A DNA stretch of 64,000 nucleotides, taken from assembly GCA_964017065.1 (NCBI GenBank), contig OZ024786.1:8251047-8315046 (forward strand), in the 5' to 3' direction. This document shows positions 1-10,000 of this stretch, piece after piece (position 1 is the stretch's first letter; every line of letters starts with the position of its first letter). The position numbers and the translations under genes were made by a program. The notes below the pieces were generated by a model. The model had not been told where the DNA came from. It saw nothing but the letters and a program-made list of their open reading frames with translations, and made no database searches. The stretch is from Haliclona indistincta. Taxonomy: Eukaryota; Porifera; Demospongiae; Haplosclerida; Chalinidae.

Positions 1-1224
1 CAAGTCAGTCAAACAATACTTACTCACTACAAACATCAAGTCAGTCAAACAATACTTACTCACTACAAACATCAAGTCAGTCAAACAATACTCGCTCACT
101 ACAAACATCAAGTCAGTCAAACAATACTTACTCACTACAAACATCAAGTCAGTCAAACAATACTTACTCACTACAAACATCAAGTCAGTCAAACAATACT
201 CGCTCACTACAAACATCAAGTCAGTCAAACAATACTTGCTCACTACAAACATCAAGTCAGTCAAACAATACTCGCTCACTACAAACATCAAGTCAGTCAT
301 ACAATACTTGCTCACTACAAACATCAAGTCAGTCAAACAATACTTGCTCACTACAAACATCAAGTCAGTCAAACAATACTCGCTCACTACAAACATCAAG
401 TCAGTCATACAATACTTGCTCACTACAAACATCAAGTCAGTCAAACAACACTTGCTCACTACAAACATCAAGTCAGTCATACAATACTTGCTCACTACAA
501 ACATCAAGTCAGTCATACAATACTTACTCACTACAAACATCAAGTCAGTCAAACAATACTCGCTCACTACAAACATCAAGTCAGTCAAACAATACTTACT
601 CACTACAAACATCAAGTCAGTCAAACAATACTCGCTCACTACAAACATCAAGTCAGTCAAACAATACTTGCTCACTACAAACATCAAGTCAGTCATACAA
701 TACTTGCTCACTACAAACATCAAGTCAGTCATACAATACTTGCTCACTACAAACATCAAGTCAGTCATACAATACTTGCTCACTACAAACATCAAGTCAG
801 TCAAACAACACTTGCTCACTACAAACATCAAGTCAGTCAAACAATACTTGCTCACTACAAACATCAAGTCAGTCATACAATACTTGCTCACTACAAACAT
901 CAAGTCAGTCATACAATACTTGCTCACTACAAACATCAAGTCAGTCATACAATACTTACTCACTACAAACATCAAGTCAGTCAAACAATACTCGCTCACT
1001 ACAAACATCAAGTCAGTCAAACAATACTTACTCACTACAAACATCAAGTCAGTCAAACAATACTCGCTCACTACAAACATCAAGTCAGTCAAACAATACT
1101 TGCTCACTACAAACATCAAGTCAGTCATACAATACTTGCTCACTACAAACATCAAGTCAGTCATACAATACTTGCTCACTACAAACATCAAGTCAGTCAA
1201 ACAATACTTGCTCACTACAAACAT
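1..1224. repeat. 36-bp minisatellite, 34 units, continuing off the left edge
   Basis: Thirty-four uninterrupted 36-bp units start at 1, 37, 73 and so on. Each contains the core caagtcagtcaaacaatact. Units vary at a few sites only (aaacaa/atacaa, cttgct/cttact/ctcgct, one act/cac change). The variant pattern shows a higher-order block of about eight units repeated at an offset of 432 bp. A partial unit reappears at 1311-1330. Because 36 is a multiple of 3 and one frame lacks stops, a 335-codon open frame exists here; I regard it as a by-product of the repeat. Confidence 0.97.
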
Positions 1225-1437
1225 TAAGTATGTTGTGTGTTGAATTTCCCGGCAATCTACGCTAACACAGTTCCTAAAGAAACTGTTTCAGTTTGTATCG
1301 TCAAACAATAACATCAAGTCAGTCAAACAAAGACACACAAGATACATGGGGTGTACTCACGAGAGAATTGGTCACCATACATGAGGTTAAAATTCCAGCA
1401 AATAATTTTTTTATGATTTATGATAATTACGTACGTT

Positions 1438-1545
1438 CAGGAGCGCATAATGAGAGAGCGACGTAATAGAGTAGGAGCGTGAAGCGCCCACGCATTTGAT
1501 TAAAAATTGGAACTCCAGACATGATGGGACGTGTTACTAAGAATA
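1438..1545 (+). repeat. left terminal inverted repeat of the P-like transposon
   Basis: This 108-bp terminus matches the reverse complement of 5850-5957 without a mismatch that I could find. Homology stops after gaata at 1545. The first ATG of each element gene lies just inside a terminus, so the repeat probably carries the promoter and 5' leader for both genes. Confidence 0.93.
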
Positions 1546-1584
1546 AACAATCTCGTTATACACGTACACGCGTTCGTACACAAG

Positions 1585-4520
1585 ATGGAAGCCGAAGTGA
1601 GTACTCCTCGAAGAACGCTAGTTCATAGACTAGTGCCGCTCGCGATCACTCCCAGGCGATCGCCTCGATTGTTGGCCAAGCGCCTAGCTAACCAGCACGA
1701 TAAGCCTGACAATCAACTCTCGCCGCGGCAAGTTGTTCCTCTTCCTGGTGTAACTGGGAACGACCTTGGAACAGCTCCGTTCGAGGAGATAGTGAGCTTC
1801 CTTCGCCGCAAATATTTTCTACTACAAGCCAACATTGTTACAGCGATAACAGATGGGAAATCGAAGCAATACGTCTTGGTAACTAGGAGTTTCAAAGCAG
1901 GTGACGAGGTGCTGGGACCACACGATGCACTGCGTATGGTAGTGGAGGACACTGGCAGGTACAAGTGTCTAGTGTACGATCATACTGTGCAAGAAGGCTC
2001 GTATGATAATCAGTGCATATCGTTGACCAATCTGCTCGAGAGAATGAACAATCGTCACTGGGTTGTATGTCCTGGAATCAAAGATTATTCAATGTACAAG
2101 ACCACCATTGGGTATGATTTAAAACGAGCCAAGCCTTGCTATTGGCCAGCAAATTCTGTCCGTGATGTTGAATGTTGTATGTGGTACAACAAAAACCCAA
2201 TCAAAAAGTTAGATCTGTGTGAGAAGTGCACGAAGTTCAAGTGGCAGCTAGTCGCTCGTAGTAAAACACATGCAGCTAATAGTCCGGGTCACAAACGTCA
2301 ACGTCAGAAAGAGTCTTCAAGATATCCTTTTGACCGTCTCAGTCCAGCTAGTAAAAAAGCTAAAGTAGAAAATTTGCAGAAAGTAGTCACCAGTGGTCGG
2401 AAGTGTAAAATTGCGAAGAATATTGATAGGACTCCAGTCAATGAAGTGCAAAACGATGAAATCACAAATCTTGTCAATTCCATTCATGATTCAGAAGAAG
2501 GGCAGCATGAATTGGAGAGAATCTTCAACGAGGCTGATGGAACAAAAGAAGGACGTGGTCAAATAGCGAAGGAGATATGGGAAGCAGATGTGGCTGATGT
2601 TAAACAATTCTACAATGATCAAAAAAAGAATGGTATGAATAATTTTATAACAAATAAAGCATTTTATATCCGTTTTATTATAGTGACAGGACGGTCAACC
2701 AATCAATGGTCATCAGTTACTATCAGACTAGGTATTATCTATAATTCTGTGCCATAATATATGATTGTGAGTTTTTCCACATGCAGCTTTGGCAATTTTT
2801 TCAAGAAGTCCAGCCTCTTATCGAGCAGTCAAAAATCTTGGAATTCTACAGTTGCCGTGTGACAGGACTTTGCATAAATTTATGCATCAACATGCTACAG
2901 GCCCAGGTATTAATGAGGAAGTGCTGCTGCAGTATGCCAAGAAGTATGACGCACATAAAAAGGATCAAACAAAACGTACTCCAGTTGGTGAAGGTGTACT
3001 TATATGGGATGAAGTCAAGGTGAATAAAAAATACTCAATTTATTCACAATTTGCATATGATTTCAGGTTCAGTCGAGAGTAATATGGAATAGTGCCAATT
3101 CCGCTGTTGTAGGCTATGCCATGTCTTCTGAAGATCTCAAAAGCCTCCATGATGTTTATGACAGCCTAGACACTGATGAGAAATGCCAAAAGACATCGTA
3201 TGTAATTCAATTTTTATGGAGAGATTTATCATCAGACTTTGATGCCATTGGCCCCTACTTCACTGTTTCATCAACAATGGAGAGCAAATTCTTGCATTCA
3301 ATTGTCACCAAGACAATGTTAGCATTCTCTCAGTATGGGTTTAGTATTCGAGCTTTGGTATGTGATGGGGCAAGTAGCAATCTTTCTCTGTTGAAGCTTC
3401 TATGTGGTGCAAGCAATGACTCAGAAGACATCAGTCCATGGTTCAAATCACCTTTTGATGGCAGGAAAGTATTTTTGATTGTGTGTCCTTCTCATCAGGT
3501 AATCAAATTTGTTACTTTGAAACTATCGTATCATTTTTATTTTTTCTGCATTATAGTTGAAAAATATGATAGCAGCTTTGTACAGTTCTCGAGCCGATGG
3601 GACTAAAGAATTTATGCTTGATGGTGTCAAATTTGGATGGCGAACTGTCGAGAGGGTGTATCAAGCTGACTTATGCAGAGCCAAGGGTGGTATTAGTCGG
3701 CGAGTACCTGGACTGAAATATTCGTTCATTGTCAGGGATAGCTGGACTAGACTAAATGTTCTTCCTGCAAAGATAATGCAGGTCAGTAATTCATATAGCT
3801 ACACAACATACATGTACAATGTAGATACATGTATTATTGTGTTGAAACTATTGCTATAATACTTTCAACTAATGCTGCAGCAACCATACATGATCACCGC
3901 AATAGAAGAGATGGCATCTAAGGATCCCTCTTGTGATGCTCATGTTGCTACCACCAAGTTTTTGAAAGCTTGCAGTAATATTTTCGAGGACGGTATCTTG
4001 TCACATGCAGTAATCGACTCAATGCAATCTAAGCCTATCAAGAATATGGAAACTGGTTACAATTTTTTTTGGAAAATGGAAGAATGATCTTTCATCATCT
4101 GCACTCATACTTGCAATAATAATAATTCCAGTATTTATTGTTTTATTTTGTATAATAGAGGTGAACTTCAGAAGCCCTTTTCAAAAATCATTTCTGGCTT
4201 GGCAGGTGATGTTTTTATGACTCAAGATAAATATTATATTTCTTGTATTATAATAGACTTGGGACTTGCTACAAATTATGTACAGAGGCTTCATTGAATT
4301 GTGCAAGGATTTTCTGCACTCTCATCCTAATCACTTCATTTCTCCATTACGTATTAACGGGAGTGCAATTGAGAGTATCTTCAGTTGCCTCAAGTACATT
4401 GCTGGAGGAAACCTCGCTTCGACTAATTATGCCACATCCCTTGCTGCATTTAGTACACAACGTGAGACCAAGAATTGCTATTCTGAGCCTGGATACAGAG
4501 ATGATGTAATCAATAACTGA
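1585..4520 (+). CDS. P-element/THAP9-like transposase, spliced, probably broken
   Basis: Exons I can place: 1585-2632, 2787-3019, 3067-3498, 3557-3781, 3881 to about 4085, about 4158-4206, and 4257-4520. Most have GT-AG introns of 50-155 bp. Exon 2 starts with SPASYRAVKN, as in the P-element/THAP9 region before the catalytic domain. Exons 2-3 contain LIWDEVKV and exon 3 has ALVCDGASSN, acidic motifs typical of the RNase H-like fold of this superfamily, followed by a late CPSHQ. The last exon has the ESIFSCLKYIAGG motif near the C-terminus. The first exon has a basic N-terminus and a C-x2-C-type cysteine pair (LCEKC). I chose the ATG at 1585; an in-frame ATG exists at 1531. The frame breaks near 4071-4086 at a run of T, so it may be inactive. 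Confidence 0.75.
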
Positions 4521-4595
4521 TGATATACATGATGAATATTTGAATTGATGCATTGTTTTATGTCAGTGATAAATGAGTACTGTCTTAGCTATCAG

Positions 4596-5759
4596 TTAAC
4601 TGGATCTAGATGTCATGCTACTGAATGTTTTCAGGGTGTCTCGTAAGCTCTGGTCGGCCTTAACTGCTTTCCCTGCTTGCTCTAGTTCGATCTCCTCTGA
4701 TGCACTCATAAATTCGTTAACTCTCGAGTGGAACACTTTGTGAATTAGTTCTTTCAACACACTAGCCTTGGATTCTGAAGAAACGCCTGAAGAAGTAGTC
4801 ACCTTATAGAATATTTCTTTCAGTTCAGTGCAACTATCTAGCTCTTGCTTTGCAAATTCGATCATGTGTCTTCCATGCTCCCTGCACTTGGTGTCATTCA
4901 CTAACGAAGACGTCAATTCAACAACCTTGCGTAGGAATGGCAACAAAGTTGGTGAAGGTACATCAAGTCCTCCTCTGGTCAACTGCTGGATAGCAGGAGG
5001 TAGCTGATCCCATTGGTCTTGCTTTACTTTCATAGAATTGAGCAGTGTTAACTCATGGTCGGCATTTGTCATGTGCTTTTGTCTCTTCTGTATCATTGTG
5101 TGAAGTGCAAACCCTCCATATCGGTATAGGGCTACATTGCTCTCACAAAGTACAGCCTGACTGACAGTCGTCGCAGAACCATTTGTTGAAGAATTAGTAG
5201 CTGAGACTGCTTCTGACAACTTACCCTTTTTGAACCCAAGTACCATAGTCGCCATAAGGTCTGACACAATAAATACTAGTGTGGATACAATTATTCGTTG
5301 CTCCCTGATAGTAAGTGTTGCTCCGTTTTTTTCTGCCCTTTCGACAACAGTAGCCCATGATTGAGCCTGAGATGAAAGCCCATATCCCCGTGGAGTCTCA
5401 AGAAAAAACTTATGAATGCTATCAAACCAGCGCTGTTCAAACACGATGTAGTGTTTGCCTTTCATGTTCTCTCTGTATATCTCTAGGTAGCCCGCCACCA
5501 TTTCCATTATGCACTGGACAAGCGAGGGGCGAACTGGATCAACACAAATGACGCTCACAAACGCTGCTCTCTCTGGGTACCTTAGTAAGTGTGCGCTTGC
5601 TTGAAGCTTCTGTATAGCAGTGTTTACCAGGTCGGCATAGTCATTACCTTCCAGAACAAGAAGCAGTTCACGTCGTTCTTTTACTTTGAAGGTCGTTTTC
5701 TTCGTTCTGGAGCTGGCTTTCTTTGTTTGACTCTTGCCAGTGGCACCTGCAGACGCCAT
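4596..5759 (-). CDS. second gene of the P-like transposon, unknown function
   Basis: This is one uninterrupted frame of 387 codons from the ATG at 5759 (MASAGATGKS). An in-frame ATG at 5864 would extend it into the terminal repeat. The N-terminus is rich in K, T and S. The body is largely helical-looking, with LYRYGGFALH near the middle and an acidic, lysine-rich C-terminus. I recognise no catalytic motif. It faces the transposase and shares the terminus as upstream sequence, so it was probably carried as an accessory factor. An intact 387-codon frame in a young-looking element argues for selection. A host gene captured by the element cannot be excluded. Confidence 0.7.
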   Translation of the reverse strand: MASAGATGKSQTKKASSRTKKTTFKVKERRELLLVLEGNDYADLVNTAIQKLQASAHLLRYPERAAFVSVICVDPVRPSLVQCIMEMVAGYLEIYRENMKGKHYIVFEQRWFDSIHKFFLETPRGYGLSSQAQSWATVVERAEKNGATLTIREQRIIVSTLVFIVSDLMATMVLGFKKGKLSEAVSATNSSTNGSATTVSQAVLCESNVALYRYGGFALHTMIQKRQKHMTNADHELTLLNSMKVKQDQWDQLPPAIQQLTRGGLDVPSPTLLPFLRKVVELTSSLVNDTKCREHGRHMIEFAKQELDSCTELKEIFYKVTTSSGVSSESKASVLKELIHKVFHSRVNEFMSASEEIELEQAGKAVKADQSLRDTLKTFSSMTSRSS

Positions 5760-5849
5760 CAGAGAACACGTGGCTAGCTGCTTTACTACTCGGCGTACCC
5801 GCTCGATCGTACGTACGTACGCTTGTACAGTACAACGCAATGAGTGTTC

Positions 5850-5957
5850 TATTCTTAGTAACACGTCCCATCATGTCTGGAGTTCCAATTTTTAATCAAA
5901 TGCGTGGGCGCTTCACGCTCCTACTCTATTACGTCGCTCTCTCATTATGCGCTCCTG
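5850..5957 (-). repeat. right terminal inverted repeat of the P-like transposon
   Basis: This is the inverted copy of 1438-1545. It ends ...GCGCTCCTG and is followed directly by the duplicated target GTACGTT at 5958-5964. Confidence 0.93.
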
Positions 5958-5964
5958 GTACGTT

Positions 5965-6274
5965 GCATAGCGTCATCAAAATAATTACTTTTGCTTATAA
6001 CGAAAAGGTCTATTTTTTTGAACAGTTTCTTTAGGAAGTGTGCAAGAGAGAATAATATTATGTAAAACCGATCTTGGAAGTTATTAGCAAACCGGAAGTA
6101 CTTCTTTGTTTACCACATGGTAACTTTTGTGATCACAAAAATTGTTCCCAAATTTTTAAATTTTAGGCCACAGAATGTTGGTAATTGTACAGTACTTGGT
6201 AGAATCAACAAAATTATTACTACAATGTTTACAGTGCTCAGTTAATATAAACAAGCAGATAAGAATGAGCTTAC
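5965..6274. other. intron remnant between the transposon and PDI-like exon 3
   Basis: I see no coding signal in this AT-rich stretch on either strand. It contains 6021-6037, an exact inverted copy of 1271-1287 on the other side of the transposon. Confidence 0.6.
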
Positions 6275-6892
6275 TCCTTTATGTAGAAATCTACAAGGAT
6301 GAGGTCTACAGAATTGATGATCTGGTCAAAATTTTTCTGTGTAAGTGTGACTACAGCACTGCCAGTATTGGAGATAACATCTCTTTCTTTAAGCATGTAG
6401 CTAACAATACCTAAAATTTTGTTTTAAATATGGTAAACAAATGGCTTGCATAGACCGTACCTTTTGCAACAAGATTGTTAAGGTCTCCACCATATTTAAA
6501 GGACTCTCCTTTGTGAAACACTCTAAGGTCAGGCAGGTCAGTTAGTTGGAAACGTGCCTGGACAAGTTTGGCATCTTCAATGTTTACCATGCCCACATTC
6601 AATCCATAAGGAGCAAGCTGACGAGCAGCTTCTTCAAGATGAGGCTCTAACTTTCGACAGTAAACACACCTAAGGATAATACATAGCATACTGCTAGCAA
6701 ACATCAAGAGAACTCCACCCACCAATCCACGTAAAACTCCACTAGGATCAGTTCTGCTTTACCAATAACATCGTCAAAGTTGCCGTCGTTGAGATGAATT
6801 ATTTGGCTACTAGGTACTTGTTCTGAATGCACCGTACTTGCACACAGCATGAACAGTAGAATAGAAGACACAGAAAACGCCTCCGCCGCCAT
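6275..6892 (-). CDS. protein disulfide isomerase-like protein, 5' three exons (partial)
   Basis: Exon 1 is 6892-6723, exon 2 is 6669-6461 and exon 3 is 6386-6275, all with GT/AG junctions that keep frame. Exon 1 encodes a hydrophobic signal peptide (ILLFMLCAS) and then a thioredoxin strand (LILVEFYVDW). The exon 1/2 junction rebuilds the active site WCVYC, with KLEPHLEEAA after it. Exon 2 ends with the cis-Pro-like region TDLPDLRVFHKG and YGGD. Exon 3 starts a second thioredoxin domain (VVTLTQKNFDQII, LILVDFYIK) and stops where its own CxxC should follow. The product should be an ER thiol oxidoreductase with at least two a-type domains. Later exons must lie left of the window, beyond the transposon and minisatellite. 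WCVYC instead of WCGHC is unusual. I cannot assign a specific orthologue. Confidence 0.85.
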
Positions 6893-7096
6893 ATTTCAAG
6901 TGCTACAAAAACGGGGCGTGGCTGTAATGGGTGTTTCTGTTCTAGCCCGTGCACGTTCGTGTAGATAACATGCTACATGTACAAAATGTACGTTCTTGTA
7001 CTCATTCGATTGTCTTATAGAAAGTACATTATTCAAGTTGAAAAAAATTACAATCGATGAATAAACCTAGGCCTGTTTGTTTATATTTGCAGCACT
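6893..7096. promoter_or_regulatory. short spacer between GDA stop and PDI-like start
   Basis: Both genes run on the minus strand. Only 204 bp separate the GDA stop codon (7097) from the PDI-like start codon (6892). This stretch must hold the GDA 3' end and probably the PDI-like promoter. I found no clear TATA element. Confidence 0.4.
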
Positions 7097-10000
7097 TTAT
7101 GTCAGTGACAATTCTTTTCCAGCGACAAAAACTCTGTGTATATTGCGGTCATCACCTATAGCAGTAAGATAAAAGAAACAAGAATGAAATAATTATGTCA
7201 AATTTATCATTATTGTGCTTCAAAATTTAGGCTAAAAATAAACTTTTGGTACGTCTCGTTTCTACATGATTTGCACGATTTGCTAAGGCTGGCTCTACTT
7301 GATAGTTTCATCATTGCAATATTATTCAGAGCCGCACTATGGGATACGTTTGCACTGGAGTCTCCATAGCACCACAGCATGTAAAAGCCTATGAACATTT
7401 GTAGGCAGTGGCGCTGGATTTTAAAAAGCATGCCATACCAAGATGCATTGCGTACGCATTCTAATGAGTGTATGAATAATAATGAGGACCCGCTACCATA
7501 ATGCAACTCACCTAGGTAGATGAACTTCATCAAAACATCCTGCAATAATGCATTAAAATAATTTGCATATCGTACTTGTTACTATTATTTAACCATCATG
7601 CTAACATACACAAGTTGATCTTACATCAAAGCTATCGTACATGTTACTATTATTTAAGCATCATGCTAACATACACAAGTTGATCTTACATCAAAGCTAT
7701 CGTACATGTTACTATTATTTAAGCATCATGCTAACATACACAAGTTGATCTTACATCAAAGCTATCGTACATGTTACTATTATTTAACCATCATGCTAAC
7801 ATACACAAGTTGATCTTACATCAAAGCTATCGTACATGTTACTATTATTTAAGCATCATGCTAACATACACAAGTTGATCTTACATCAAAGCTATCGTAC
7901 ATGTTACTATTATTTAACCATCATGCTAACATACACAAGTTGATCTTACATCAAAGCTATCGTACACGTTACTATTATTTAAGCATCATGCTAACATACA
8001 CAAGTTGATCTTACATCAAAGCTATCTCTTTCTGGAAAGACATCAAACACAGGATAGGAATTATGTGGCGCACATGTATCCACTACAAGTGCATCAAACT
8101 GCTTGCCCACCTACACAAGTGCATGTGTGAATGAATGACTAAATTAACGATAAGTACCAGTATAAAAAGACATTGATTATGTTTCAAGGTCAATACTCAG
8201 AATCCACTATGGGCTAGGCACCTCTATTAGACTGAAACACTACGAAGGAACGAAGAATGTATGTTCCACACACAACTTATACATATTAAAATGCTGAATT
8301 AAAAGCAAGAGATCGTTATAAACTATAGAGAGTCCATTATAAACGCTTGTTGGGAGGTTATCAATCAATGATAACAAGGTGAAGTACATGTAAAAGTACT
8401 ATTGCGGACTGCAGTGTGGAATCAATATTTTTACCTTAAAATTCCCTATTTTTTCCTCCATTGACAGTGCTGTAAAAATATACATGCCATAAGACAATAC
8501 TATGCAGTACTTCATGGGTGACATTAAAGGCGCTCAGTCATTAAACGGTTAATGACTTTATACAGTTAGCACGAGTGCCACAACACTAGTTATGTCTTGG
8601 TGGGCGAAGCCACGAGGCATACGGTAGTCATGATGTCATTCTGTCGCAATGATTTCTCATCGCTTGCAGAAAACTATGCGCTGAAACAAGGAACACAAAC
8701 AGAAATCGATGCTTGGTTGGATTTGTATTTGAAGAATTTCGGTTATATAGCTTATTGCAGAGTTATAGCATAGATGGCTCACCTGGATGGCTGTTGTTGG
8801 TGATGTGGATTTTTATAAAGACAAAATTGTCTATTGCTGGCTGCCTTACAGTTAGACCACAGCTAAGCGATGTTGACCAATCAGGTTGCGTAGCTGCGGG
8901 TCTCTATTTCTCGTAGTGGAATCCCGCCACTACCGCGACTCTATAGTGGAATCCCACCACACGGCGCAGATTACGGTTCTGTGAGCGGAGTTCTACTGAA
9001 TAATTTTTACAACGCTCGCGTGTCCTTGCTCGTCGTTCGCGTCGTTTCTGTTTGCTGTTGCTATGGTCTAAATCAGTTAGACAGTGCATCCAATTGGATC
9101 TACGCGATGTAGAAGCCCTCGCGCCGTTACCATAGCGCCCTCGCTACGCTCGGACGCTATATAGCAACGGCTCTCGGGCTTCTAAATCGCGTAGATCCTC
9201 GGATGCGCTGTCTAACTATTATTTAGTGAGATCGTATTTACTTCAGAACAGCATGGCTGACTTGTGTATGAAGCTATGTTCTCGAGTTATGGCGTAATTT
9301 GCTTACCTCATAATCGATGGCCGTTGCTGGCGATTTAGAGTTCTCCGTAGACAATACTATCCATAGTTGACTACCTAGAAGCTGATTGGTTAGAATTTCA
9401 CTACAGGAGAGCAGTGCATGTCCAAAGAAATTGTGAAAGCAAGCTATGGAAGCTATCTCACTCGTGTGCTGTGCCCTGCACTCAAACTGAACATTATAGA
9501 CACACCGGCCCAGTTGAATTAGTGGTCAACACTGATTGGCTTCTGATTGCATAACTATTATACTGCATTGTGATCATTGTACAGAAAGGTATAATAACTG
9601 CAGTTTACTGTGTATGAGAAATGGTGGCATTCCACCAAGGCAACTGCACCTTTGGTGTTACATTACCTGAGCGCTATACAAGTTTGATGTCACCCACAAA
9701 GTAATAAGTTGCACTTTACGTGACTTAAGGCTTGGCAGGTGAGCCATAAGTTGTGTAAAACGCATTTCTCAGAAAAGTAGTTATCAATTACATGGGGATG
9801 CTGTATGACCAATTGCTGAAAGTGGCTACAACCATTTTATTGACAAACACGGGAAGAACAAGTATGAGGGACATTCACCACTAAATATTTCAGAGAATGG
9901 TTATACAAAATATCATTATATATAATAATTATTTTATTAAACCCTTTATTAAACCACTTATACATACATATGCATGCAAAAAACATACCTTTTGCTCCTC

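Larger units (their letters stand above)
1438..5957. mobile_element. P/THAP9-like DNA transposon with two convergent genes
   Basis: The element has 108-bp inverted termini (1438-1545 and 5850-5957), identical over the stretch I compared, starting CAGGAGCGCA. It is flanked by the 7-bp direct repeat GTACGTT (1431-1437 and 5958-5964). It carries a spliced transposase-like gene on the plus strand and a long single-exon ORF on the minus strand. They converge with about 75 bp between stops, and both begin just inside a terminus. The transposase shows features of the P-element/THAP9 superfamily. That superfamily usually makes 8-bp duplications, so the 7-bp one is slightly off. The near-identical termini suggest recent insertion. 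It sits in an intron of the PDI-like gene. Confidence 0.85.

Noticed and set aside
1..1224. CRISPR-like array
   Set aside because: The 36-bp units are contiguous with no spacers, and the setting is a eukaryotic intron.
236..1243. 335-residue open frame with 12-residue repeats
   Set aside because: It is the translation of a 36-bp minisatellite; no start context, no splice signals and no non-repeat sequence.
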